Shown: positions 21,090-27,442 of the stretch, one piece after another
How positions within the stretch are numbered: the stretch's first letter is position 1
Layout: each line of letters starts with the position of its first letter
IMG/VR virus record: IMGVR_UViG_3300045911_000045
Coordinates: 1 to 27,442 of that record
Length of the DNA: 27,442 nucleotides
From: a virus
Reading direction: 5' to 3' (one strand)
Notes under the pieces: generated by a model
Databases searched by the model: none
What the model was told of the DNA's origin: nothing
What the model saw: only the letters and a program-made list of their open reading frames with translations
Program-made: the position numbers and the translations under genes

Positions 21090-21646
21090 GATTTCTTTAA
21101 GACAGATTTTGGATCGTAGCGTTTCCCACCTGTAACAATCCCTGTCTTACCCTCGTCGATAGCGACCATTGCAGCCGCAGAACTCACCGCCGAGACAGCA
21201 GGAACAAGGTCGTTAGTTATAAGTTTATCTGTTTTAGAAACAACAAGATCTGAATCAACAAGATGTCCATTATATCTTAAAACTTCGATCTGAGATTTAG
21301 TAAGGATAAAATCGACTTCATTAGACTTCTTTACGACGTAAAGATCGTAACCGCTGCTTCGCATCTTCAATGGCAACAGGTCGGTCATTCCGGCAACAAG
21401 GCTTTCTTCACCAGATTCGCTTTTCATCATAGAAGGCCGAAACTCAGAAAAAGATTTCTCGATGTTGTATCTGACAATAGCAGGGTGTGAGCCTGCTGCG
21501 ATAACCTCTTCTTTCTTTTTTCCACGAGGGCGACCAACTGCGATATAAAGGCCTCCCTTAGTTTTTACAAGTTTAACCTGTTCTCCGGCAAGATCGCCGA
21601 TGGAATCTACAGAATCAATTTCGCTAGGGCGTATTTCAATTGCCAT
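21086..21646 (-). CDS. Protein of unknown function in virion operon
   Basis: 186 residues. The N-terminal half has alternating strands (G-L-Y-I-A-V-G-R-P-R-G-K-K-K). The middle contains M-M-K-S-E-S-G, an example of the window's repeated K-S-E site, followed by V-V-K-K-S-N and L-T-K-S-Q. The C-terminal Ala/Val stretch (A-V-S-A-V-S-S-A-A-A-M-V-A-I) is mildly hydrophobic but broken by later charged residues, so it is not a sure membrane segment. It starts 2 nt after the previous stop and ends in ATGA with the next gene. Unknown family. Confidence 0.7.
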   Translation of the reverse strand: MAIEIRPSEIDSVDSIGDLAGEQVKLVKTKGGLYIAVGRPRGKKKEEVIAAGSHPAIVRYNIEKSFSEFRPSMMKSESGEESLVAGMTDLLPLKMRSSGYDLYVVKKSNEVDFILTKSQIEVLRYNGHLVDSDLVVSKTDKLITNDLVPAVSAVSSAAAMVAIDEGKTGIVTGGKRYDPKSVLKKS

Positions 21647-21648
21647 AA

Positions 21649-22692
21649 TTACCTCAACTTGGTTTCTTTTTTAACTGGTTGCGAGTGATAAAGAGCTACG
21701 ACGTTTCTCATATCTTCTCGGGGATGCTTTGAAGCCGTAAAACCATGATGGCCACCCTGCTTGATAAGCTCGTGCATCATGTCCATATTGAAAGCTCCGT
21801 TGTTATTTTGTCGAACCTGCTCAGCATATCCCATTGGATCTTCGCTAATATCGTAAATGCTTGCTTCTTCTGGGATCTCAACGGTATATTTTGATCTAGC
21901 GACTGAAGCAACGATATGCTCTGGCTCTGTTCCTGCTATATAGTAAAAACTATGGGGGTGTTTCGTATCTCTACCCTTAACGCCACGATCTACACCGGTT
22001 TGCTTATAAGAAGGGTCGATAGATTGTAAGTTTTCCTGAGGAGAATAGTGTTCAAGTTGACGTTTCGATTCAACTTTACTCATAAACTGTTTAAGTTTTT
22101 CAGACTTGCCCATGTCCTCAGATTTAGAACACTTCCAACGTTTAAGAGCTGCGCCCTTAGGAGTTAATTTTCCATCTTTAGATGTAGGAGCTTTGATTGC
22201 AGACATTCTGGCACAAAAACTCTTTCGGCGTTTTGCTGCCTTAGAGCCAGGCTTAACATCGCCAGTTACCGGTCTTTTAAGATTTGAGCCTGTTTCGCGG
22301 TTGTACTTCTTACGATAGGAATCGTTAAGGCCGCCTTCTTTTGAGTGTTTTTTTTCATTATACCCATGGAAAGGCTTATCGGCCTTTTCCATCTGAGATT
22401 TTTCCATGTAGGCTTTATAGATTTTTGGCATGTTTTCACCAATTACATCCATATGTTCTTTCATGCCGTGCTCAGAGATTTCGGTTTCAGCGATCTTTTC
22501 TCCTGTTTCTTCAACATAGACACAAACGTGTGAACCTTCATCGTGCTGACAAAACTCAATGATAAGAGGGCCTACATGAATATGGTCGACATCACACTTT
22601 GAATGATCTTCAGATTCAAAATCCGAGTACATGTCATAGTCTGACTGTTTATTAAAATCGGTAGTCATATTGTATGGAGAGTTCTTTTTCAT
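21649..22692 (-). CDS. Multidomain protein: SFCARM module plus ADP-ribosyltransferase-like C-terminus
   Basis: 347 residues. Residues 1-100 are acidic and His-rich. Residues 119-188 form a basic module G-G-L-N-D-S-Y-R-K-K-Y then R-K-S-F-C-A-R-M and K-L-T-P-K-G-A-A-L-K-R-W-K-C. I have seen similar modules in many phage proteins, and DUF6321 is my best but unsure recollection. Residues 194-206 hold K-S-E-K-L-K-Q-F-M-S-K. Residues 213-340 (L-E-H-Y-S-P, I-D-P-S-Y-K-Q-T-G, S-I-Y-D-I-S-E-D-P, V-V-A-L-Y-H) resemble the HYS...GTG...YD domain of phage polyvalent or toxin proteins, which may be ADP-ribosyltransferase-like. It lies 2 nt after the protease gene. An injected effector is possible; this is inference. 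Confidence 0.65.
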   Translation of the reverse strand: MKKNSPYNMTTDFNKQSDYDMYSDFESEDHSKCDVDHIHVGPLIIEFCQHDEGSHVCVYVEETGEKIAETEISEHGMKEHMDVIGENMPKIYKAYMEKSQMEKADKPFHGYNEKKHSKEGGLNDSYRKKYNRETGSNLKRPVTGDVKPGSKAAKRRKSFCARMSAIKAPTSKDGKLTPKGAALKRWKCSKSEDMGKSEKLKQFMSKVESKRQLEHYSPQENLQSIDPSYKQTGVDRGVKGRDTKHPHSFYYIAGTEPEHIVASVARSKYTVEIPEEASIYDISEDPMGYAEQVRQNNNGAFNMDMMHELIKQGGHHGFTASKHPREDMRNVVALYHSQPVKKETKLR

Positions 22693-22694
22693 AA

Positions 22695-24695
22695 CTACCT
22701 CTTCTTAAGATTTGTTTTAATCTTTTCGCTGGCAGCCATCTTTTTGGGAGCAGCAGGTTTATATCTCTGTTCCGCACGGATTTTAGCTTCTTCTGTTTTA
22801 CCACGACCACGAAGATTGATCAAAGCGTCAGGACTGCTGTCTTTAAACCAGCCTACTTCAGGGTGAAACTTTAAAGAACCTTCACGAACCTGCTCTACAC
22901 GCTCGCGTGTTTCTGGCGTCATAAGCCTAGATTGCCTATCGTAAAAAACTTTCCTACCTTTAGAGTCTTTACCTTCAACAAAACGATTTCCTTCATAGTC
23001 CAATGCTCTTTCATTTTGTTTTACAGGTTTGGTTGTTCTGTTGGCTGGAAGTCCAAGTTCACGTCGAATTGGATTTTCAACAGCCATAGGCTGTATTTCT
23101 CCAGAAGTTTTCTTTTGTTGCATGTGCCCGTACTTAGATTGAGACTCGCCCCAAAGTTTATCCATGTGTTCTTGAAACATAGCAGGTGTCATACCTTCAG
23201 GCGAAAGATACAAATGAGCCGCCTCATGAATAGCAGCATCGGGAGATGGCTGTGTTTCAAGACGTCCGGACCTCCAGTCAGGTTTTGGATCAACCCTCTT
23301 GATACCTTTCTTTTTATATTGCTCAAGAAGTTTTCTTTCTTTTTCTATACCTTCAGGAGAAAACACATCGTAGGCTGGCTGATTATCCTTATCTTCGCGC
23401 ATTTTTCCGGAAGAATCGCGCTTACCTTCGGCGGTGACCATAGGCATACCAAACCTACGTTGCGCAAAATCTCTAATTTGCTGCATCATCTTCATTCTTT
23501 TGTCAGAGAGACGGGGAGCATTGGCGTCGGTGCCAAAGATTTTTTTTCTTTGTTCGCGAACATTTTTAGATTTATCTAGATCTTCGCCAGCCATCTTCTC
23601 AAGGGCTTCTTCGGCCTTGATCATAGATCTAGCTGTAAAGTATTTAGCCATAGCTTCTGTCTCATCTTTAGACATGCCAGGATACTTATCTTGGATAAAC
23701 TTTAAGAATTTTGCAAAGCTAGGTAGTTTTTGGATATCTTTTTCGATACCCTCAGAAACCAGGGCTTCTCCGCCAATTTTTGCAGAAGGTGCAGAAAGAC
23801 CAGAACCGGCTGTCAAAGCTTTTTTCACCCCTTTATAGTCGATCTTTCCACTTCTTTGAGGGTCAAACAGTTTGTTTGTTTTTAAACTGGCAGGACCAGA
23901 GGACATGGTCGGAGTAGCTGGGACCGCAGGTGTTAGTTTGGGTTTTGAAAAACCCATTCTTTTCTGTCTATCTTCAGTGTCTAGCTGTCTTGTTTTTTCT
24001 TTAAACTTATCAACATCGGCCTGAGACTCTGCCCACCAAGGAAGTTTTTTAGGCTTTGCAGTGGGTGCAGGTTTCTGAGCCGAAGTTCCAAGTGTTGGTA
24101 ATTTAAGGATTTTTGCGTCTTTTTGCATGATTTCAACTCCGGATTCAGATTTTGCAAAATCCAAATTTTCGTTAGGCTCACTGCCAGGCTTAAGCTCTTC
24201 GGCAACCGCTACCTTATTACAGGCCGCAGTTGTGATGGTAACCTTTCGTCCCAAAGATCTTTGAATTTCTTGGCCTTCCTTATTTAATTTTGAGCCTTCG
24301 ATTGAAAAATTGATAACATTTTTACCAGGACGACCAGCTTTGCGAGAGGCAGAATCGTATCGGACCATTGCAGCAACTTCAGCAGCCGCCTTGTGTCCCA
24401 TCCCGTCAAAAAGCTCTCCCATAACGTAAACATACGGAGCCTGAGCCTTCTGCCAAAAGTAAAGCTCATGCTCATCTTCGCAATCTTCTTCGCTAAAAAT
24501 CTTCTTTGCTTTCAATATCTTACCAACGATTTGAAAGGAATTGTCGTTCTTGTGTTCCCAGTTAAAAACCCCATCGACAGGAAGTGAGGAGATATCAAGG
24601 CCACGGATAGAAATTCTTTCGCCTGAACTGTCCAAATGTTCAGATGCAGCTATTCCATGGATCATTGTTCCGAGAGGCTTAAAATCTTTCATCAT
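22695..24695 (-). CDS. Prohead protease with long C-terminal extension carrying HEAAH
   Basis: 666 residues. Residues 1-170 look like a herpes-assemblin/HK97-type prohead serine protease. They show H-G-I-A-A-S-E-H-L-D-S-S-G-E-R, F-N-W-E-H48-K (likely catalytic His), N-F-S131-I-E-G-S (likely Ser) and K-V-T-I-T...C-N-K-V-A-V-A-E-E-L. Such enzymes cut scaffold and head proteins during maturation and usually are only 170-250 residues. Here ~490 more residues follow: a Pro/Lys linker, a helical part, then A-I-H490-E-A-A-H494-L-Y-L (HExxH zincin motif). The protein ends A-P-K-K-M-A-A-S-E plus a basic tail. Two adjacent ATGs start it, with CGGAGA upstream. It is first in the operon. The protease call is strong; the zincin call is motif-only. 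Confidence 0.78.
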   Translation of the reverse strand: MMKDFKPLGTMIHGIAASEHLDSSGERISIRGLDISSLPVDGVFNWEHKNDNSFQIVGKILKAKKIFSEEDCEDEHELYFWQKAQAPYVYVMGELFDGMGHKAAAEVAAMVRYDSASRKAGRPGKNVINFSIEGSKLNKEGQEIQRSLGRKVTITTAACNKVAVAEELKPGSEPNENLDFAKSESGVEIMQKDAKILKLPTLGTSAQKPAPTAKPKKLPWWAESQADVDKFKEKTRQLDTEDRQKRMGFSKPKLTPAVPATPTMSSGPASLKTNKLFDPQRSGKIDYKGVKKALTAGSGLSAPSAKIGGEALVSEGIEKDIQKLPSFAKFLKFIQDKYPGMSKDETEAMAKYFTARSMIKAEEALEKMAGEDLDKSKNVREQRKKIFGTDANAPRLSDKRMKMMQQIRDFAQRRFGMPMVTAEGKRDSSGKMREDKDNQPAYDVFSPEGIEKERKLLEQYKKKGIKRVDPKPDWRSGRLETQPSPDAAIHEAAHLYLSPEGMTPAMFQEHMDKLWGESQSKYGHMQQKKTSGEIQPMAVENPIRRELGLPANRTTKPVKQNERALDYEGNRFVEGKDSKGRKVFYDRQSRLMTPETRERVEQVREGSLKFHPEVGWFKDSSPDALINLRGRGKTEEAKIRAEQRYKPAAPKKMAASEKIKTNLKKR

Positions 24696-24898
24696 TTTCT
24701 CCGAGCGGTCTTCTCCTTAAAGATTATCGCAGAGGCTATGAAATAGTTGTATTAATAGCTTAAAATAGTGGTTTTTATGAAAATTGAATGTTAAGTAGTT
24801 GAAATCACGCACTTTTTATTTCGGGCGGCAATAATTACATTGTAACCATAGGTTTGGCGTGGTGCCTGCCTATATAACACGCAAAAAGGAGCTACAAG
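24696..24898. promoter_or_regulatory. Divergent intergenic region between protease and capsid operons
   Basis: 203 nt separating two divergent late-type operons, so both probably start here. On the minus strand the AATCTTTAAGG leader element lies 19 nt upstream of the protease ATG. On the plus strand TATATAAC (24871-24878) sits 20-28 nt before the start of the first capsid-operon gene and AAAGGAG is its ribosome binding site. No TTGACA-like box is correctly spaced from it, so host sigma70 control is doubtful. The region is AT-rich. Confidence 0.5.
24715..24729 (-). promoter_or_regulatory. Recurrent leader element CGATAATCTTTAAGG
   Basis: Minus-strand copy, 19 nt upstream of the first ATG of the long virion operon. 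Shares AATCTTTAA with the copy at 10184-10198, which heads the other minus-strand unit. Confidence 0.4.
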
Positions 24899-25372
24899 AT
24901 GGCAATTAAAAATCTTGCTAAAGCTGACGCTCTCTTACGTCGATTGGCTGAAGACCTAAAAATCAGAACTAAAGGTTCTGCTGCTGGTTTTGTTGATACG
25001 GTAAGAGAAGCAAAAGACTCTCAGGGGTATCCATTCATCGTTCTTTCCGACAACGGAAACGAAGCTGCTGGACAGCCTGTAATTTTTATCCGCATCAAGC
25101 AAATTGATGCAATTTCCAAAGACATTTTTGGAAATGACCTTAAAGCTTACGCACCTCACATTTGTGAGCTGGCTTATGAGCTTGATACTGGTAACCAAGC
25201 TTTTGTTAAGCGTTTAGACCTTGCAAAAGTTATGTTCGAGCTTGTTCAGTCTGGCGTAAAAATCCAAGTTAAGGAGATCGCCAACGGTACCGCAGTTACT
25301 GCTGCTAACGTTGACGCCGCTTCTGCTGCATTAGAGCTTGACTGGTTAAGATGGCCTACTAAGGGCGCGTAA
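24899..25372 (+). CDS. Head-operon protein of unknown function (possible decoration or core protein)
   Basis: 157 residues. A helical N-terminus (A-K-A-D-A-L-L-R-R-L-A-E-D-L) is followed by a beta region with G-Q-P-V-I-F-I-R-I-K-Q-I-D and a helical C-terminus ending L-D-W-L-R-W-P-T-K-G-A. Start ATG has AAAGGAG. It is first in the operon that continues with the scaffold-like and capsid genes, and ends 27 nt before the next ATG. A capsid-associated role is inferred. I do not recognise a family. Confidence 0.7.
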   Translation: MAIKNLAKADALLRRLAEDLKIRTKGSAAGFVDTVREAKDSQGYPFIVLSDNGNEAAGQPVIFIRIKQIDAISKDIFGNDLKAYAPHICELAYELDTGNQAFVKRLDLAKVMFELVQSGVKIQVKEIANGTAVTAANVDAASAALELDWLRWPTKGA

Positions 25373-25399
25373 TTAATACAAACCCTTAAGGAGGCTGAG

Positions 25400-26185
25400 A
25401 TGGAAAAAAAGACCTATAGCAAAGAAGAATTTCAAGCAATGGTCGCAGATCTTGAATCTGAGTTCATGAATCTCATGAAGTCAGAGCAAGAAGCAGCTCA
25501 GCTCTTGGCTAAATCTGAAGAAGAAGCCAAAGAAGAAGAGAAAAAAGAAGAGTCCAAGGAAGAACCAAAAGCTGAGGCAAAAGAGTCTGAAGAAAAGAAA
25601 GATGAGCCAAAAGCTGAGGAAAAAAAGGACGAAGAAAAGAAAGAAGAAGACGACGAAGCTCACGGCTACGACGACGAAGACATGGAAGAAATGCACAAAA
25701 TGTATAGCTCTATGTCTAAAGGTGAGTTAAAGGCTCACAAAGACGCTGTCGAGAAATGCTACATGGCTAAGTGTGGAGAAATGACTCAGATGGCTAAATC
25801 TGAAGAGTCTTCTCAAAAACAGCCAGAAGTCAAAGCCGAAGAGCAGAAGTCTTCTGAAGAATCTACTCTTCTTAAGTCTGAGCTAGAAAGTATTAAGAAA
25901 GAAAACGAAGAACTCAAGAAAAACATTGAAGGACTTGTTGCCGCTATTAATACTTATGTGACTAAAAAACAGGCCCCAGCTCGCAAGGCCATCACAGACA
26001 TCGAGTTTGTGAAAAAGTCTGAAGAAGGAAGTCAGGAAAGACAGCTTACTAAGTCTGAGATTGATTCAATCTTGACCAAAAAAGCTCAAGATCCTAAAAC
26101 TTCTGCCCAAGACCGAGCAGCAATTAACTCGTTTTATTTAACCAATGCTGGTGTCGACAAAATCGCTCACCTGCTAAAGCAGTAA
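25400..26185 (+). CDS. Scaffold / prohead core-like protein
   Basis: 261 residues, extremely rich in Lys and Glu. Residues 45-95 are nearly all E/K/A/D. A coiled-coil-like helix is near 155-180 (L-L-K-S-E-L-E-S-I-K-K-E-N-E-E-L-K-K). The C-terminus is a compact helical segment (A-I-N-S-F-Y-L-T-N-A-G-V-D-K-I), suitable for binding capsid protein. It lies just before the major capsid gene with an AAGGAGG site, as scaffolds usually do. Six K-S-E tripeptides, mostly preceded by Leu, Met or Val two residues earlier, may be cleavage sites for the prohead protease encoded divergently upstream. Scaffold function is inferred from composition and position. Confidence 0.72.
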   Translation: MEKKTYSKEEFQAMVADLESEFMNLMKSEQEAAQLLAKSEEEAKEEEKKEESKEEPKAEAKESEEKKDEPKAEEKKDEEKKEEDDEAHGYDDEDMEEMHKMYSSMSKGELKAHKDAVEKCYMAKCGEMTQMAKSEESSQKQPEVKAEEQKSSEESTLLKSELESIKKENEELKKNIEGLVAAINTYVTKKQAPARKAITDIEFVKKSEEGSQERQLTKSEIDSILTKKAQDPKTSAQDRAAINSFYLTNAGVDKIAHLLKQ

Positions 26186-26204
26186 AGAAAAAAGGAGCAA
26201 ACAA

Positions 26205-27442
26205 ATGCTTACAGAAAATCTGCAATCACTAATGAAGGCATTGGAGGCAGGCTCTCAAAACGCTGCTCCTAGCACGCTCGTGCAAGGTGCTGCGTTGCAA
26301 GTTGAGGACCTCTCTCCGGTAATGCATAACGTAACTTTCGGAGACCAGCATATTAAAATGCAAAAGTCTCTGTCAGTGAAAGACGCTAAGTCTCAGTTGA
26401 TCCAATTCAACAGACAGCTTGACTACGGAATCTTCGGTGGTTCTGCCCAATTTGAAGGCGGAATCGGTGAAGAAGACACTAGCTCGTATGTACGAGCCGT
26501 AGTTCCGATGGCATACTACAGCACTACTCGACGAGTAACTGTTGCTGCCAACATGATCGGAGCTTTTGACGGTGTTAAAGCTGAAGACCGAGCTGCTGAT
26601 GATGCTACCAAGAAATTGGCTGGTGACATTGAGTTCGATATCTTCCACGGTCAAGCACACTTCTCAAATGCTGGTGTTTTTGATGGTAACCCATTGGCTG
26701 TTGCGCAAGTACCAAACATGGTTGGAATTGATCAGCAAATTCGTCAGTCTGATGACCAATCAAACACTCAAGATTTGATGTTTGCTGAGTTTGGATCTGA
26801 CCAGTCTGTCGTTTTGGCAGTAAATGGCGCGCTTACTCAGTCAATCATCGAAGACGCTGCAGTTCGTTCTGCAATGAACATGGGTGCTGCTGACGCTCTC
26901 CACCTTGACCCAATCAGCTTGTCAGCTTACAACAAGATCGCACACGCTAAAGAGCGTATCGTTCTTGCTGGATCTGCTCAAGAAGCTTCAGGTGCTAACT
27001 TGCGTCAACAGTGGACTTCTTCAGGTGCTATCGCACTTGAGCCTAGCCGATTCTTGGCTGGTAAGACAAAGCCTGCTCGTAGCCGCGCTGGAAGCCCTGC
27101 TGCTCCTGCTGCTCCTACTGCTGCTGCTGTATTGAATGCTGGATCATTGCTTGACGCCGGTGTTTACCAGTACAAGGTTACCGCTGTCAGTATGCGTGGT
27201 GAGTCAGCGCTTTCTGGTGCTGTTGCCCATACTGTTGCTACAGATGGTGACGGTGTTACGTTGACTATCACCGCTGTTTCAGGTGCTCAGTACTACAACG
27301 TTTACCGATCTAAGAAAGATGGATCTGCTAACGATGTTAAGTTCATCGGTCGCATCCGTCAAGGTTCTGGTAACCCTGTATTTACTGACCTTGGTAACAA
27401 GTCTCCTGGTTTCGTAACTGCTTATCTTTTACAAAAAGATAC
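26205..27442 (+). CDS. Major capsid protein, 3' truncated by window edge
   Basis: 412 codons visible with no stop. ATG 26205 follows AAAGGAG. The first ~290 residues fit an HK97-fold capsid protein of large myoviruses: an N-terminal helical arm, then F-G-D-Q-H-I-K-M-Q-K-S-L, R-Q-L-D-Y-G-I-F-G-G-S-A and E-D-A-A-V-R-S-A-M-N-M-G. An Ala/Pro linker (about residues 297-308) leads into an Ig/FN3-like domain (about 309-402). That domain has G-V-Y-Q-Y-K-V-T-A-V-S-M-R-G-E-S-A and Y-Y-N-V-Y-R-S-K-K-D-G, probably displayed on the capsid surface. Codons such as GCT and GGT dominate, as in highly expressed genes. The capsid assignment also rests on the scaffold-like gene upstream. Confidence 0.82.
   Translation, partial: MLTENLQSLMKALEAGSQNAAPSTLVQGAALQVEDLSPVMHNVTFGDQHIKMQKSLSVKDAKSQLIQFNRQLDYGIFGGSAQFEGGIGEEDTSSYVRAVVPMAYYSTTRRVTVAANMIGAFDGVKAEDRAADDATKKLAGDIEFDIFHGQAHFSNAGVFDGNPLAVAQVPNMVGIDQQIRQSDDQSNTQDLMFAEFGSDQSVVLAVNGALTQSIIEDAAVRSAMNMGAADALHLDPISLSAYNKIAHAKERIVLAGSAQEASGANLRQQWTSSGAIALEPSRFLAGKTKPARSRAGSPAAPAAPTAAAVLNAGSLLDAGVYQYKVTAVSMRGESALSGAVAHTVATDGDGVTLTITAVSGAQYYNVYRSKKDGSANDVKFIGRIRQGSGNPVFTDLGNKSPGFVTAYLLQKD

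Noticed and set aside
22932-23838. Plus-strand frames opposite the prohead protease gene
   Set aside because: Long open antisense frames arise from the codon use of the Lys/Pro-rich coding strand; the composition (Phe/Arg/Ser-rich) is not protein-like.
24854-24878. TTGGCG and TATATAAC as a sigma70 promoter for the capsid operon
   Set aside because: The spacing is only 11-13 nt, so the boxes cannot work together as a standard promoter; only the TATATAAC is noted.
25481-25696. Minus-strand Phe/Leu-rich 71-codon frame resembling a membrane protein
   Set aside because: It is the reverse of the Glu/Lys-rich scaffold-like gene (GAA/AAG read as TTC/CTT).
1-27442. tRNA genes, insertion sequences, integrase or attachment sites
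   Set aside because: No cloverleaf-like sequence, transposase or integrase motif, or long terminal inverted repeats were seen by eye; a tRNA or covariance search could still reveal something short.

Overview
The window is a block of structural genes from a tailed double-stranded DNA phage (or a prophage) with a contractile tail. Direct evidence is a portal gene, a MuF-like minor head gene, a U35/S78-like prohead protease, an acidic scaffold-like gene, a major capsid gene cut by the right edge, and adjacent tail sheath and tail tube genes. The DNA is moderately AT-rich and tightly packed, with many ATGA and TAATG overlaps. I see no tRNA, rRNA, integrase, transposase or CRISPR array. The host cannot be named from the sequence.

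Layout. (1) 2-5962, plus strand: end of a beta-rich structural gene, a portal gene carrying a 440-residue LAGLIDADG intein, a small Gln/Met-rich protein, a MuF-like protein, an M15-type peptidase and a small unknown. (2) 10163 down to 5915, minus strand: a beta-sandwich protein, a gp6-like connector, an 875-residue protein with a HEGFH zincin motif and an R-S-ExE ADP-ribosyltransferase signature, and a Nudix hydrolase. (3) 10253-10870, plus strand: one dNMP-kinase-like gene with its own promoter and terminator. (4) 24695 down to 11122, minus strand: a long virion operon running from prohead protease through several unknown and effector-like proteins and neck proteins to sheath and tube, closed by a terminator at 11064-11095. 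(5) 24899-27442, plus strand: an unknown head protein, scaffold and major capsid protein.

Most unusual locus. The gene at 17109-18401 begins with a DGD...GGDEL nucleotidyl-cyclase/polymerase palm resembling the minimal CRISPR polymerase (mCpol) family. It continues into a very acidic tail with seven identical 21-bp repeats. At its 3' end the sequence shows a textbook -1 frameshift signal: slippery CCCAAAG, a 6-nt spacer, a 10-bp stem with one mismatch and a possible pseudoknot. The signal leads into an otherwise startless 69-codon frame that ends in TAATG with the next gene. The predicted product is 496 residues instead of 430.

How the genes may work together. Head assembly (portal, scaffold, protease, capsid) and neck/tail assembly (connector, neck proteins, sheath, tube) are interleaved with proteins that look like injected effectors: ADP-ribosyltransferase-like domains, zincin motifs and the palm domain. 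Several of these share short motifs, namely an L-K-x-F-M-E-K helix, C-terminal APKKMAASE, and repeated K-S-E sites. These may be capsid-targeting or protease-cleavage signals; that is inference. The Nudix gene overlaps the ADP-ribosyltransferase-like gene and may clear ADP-ribose.
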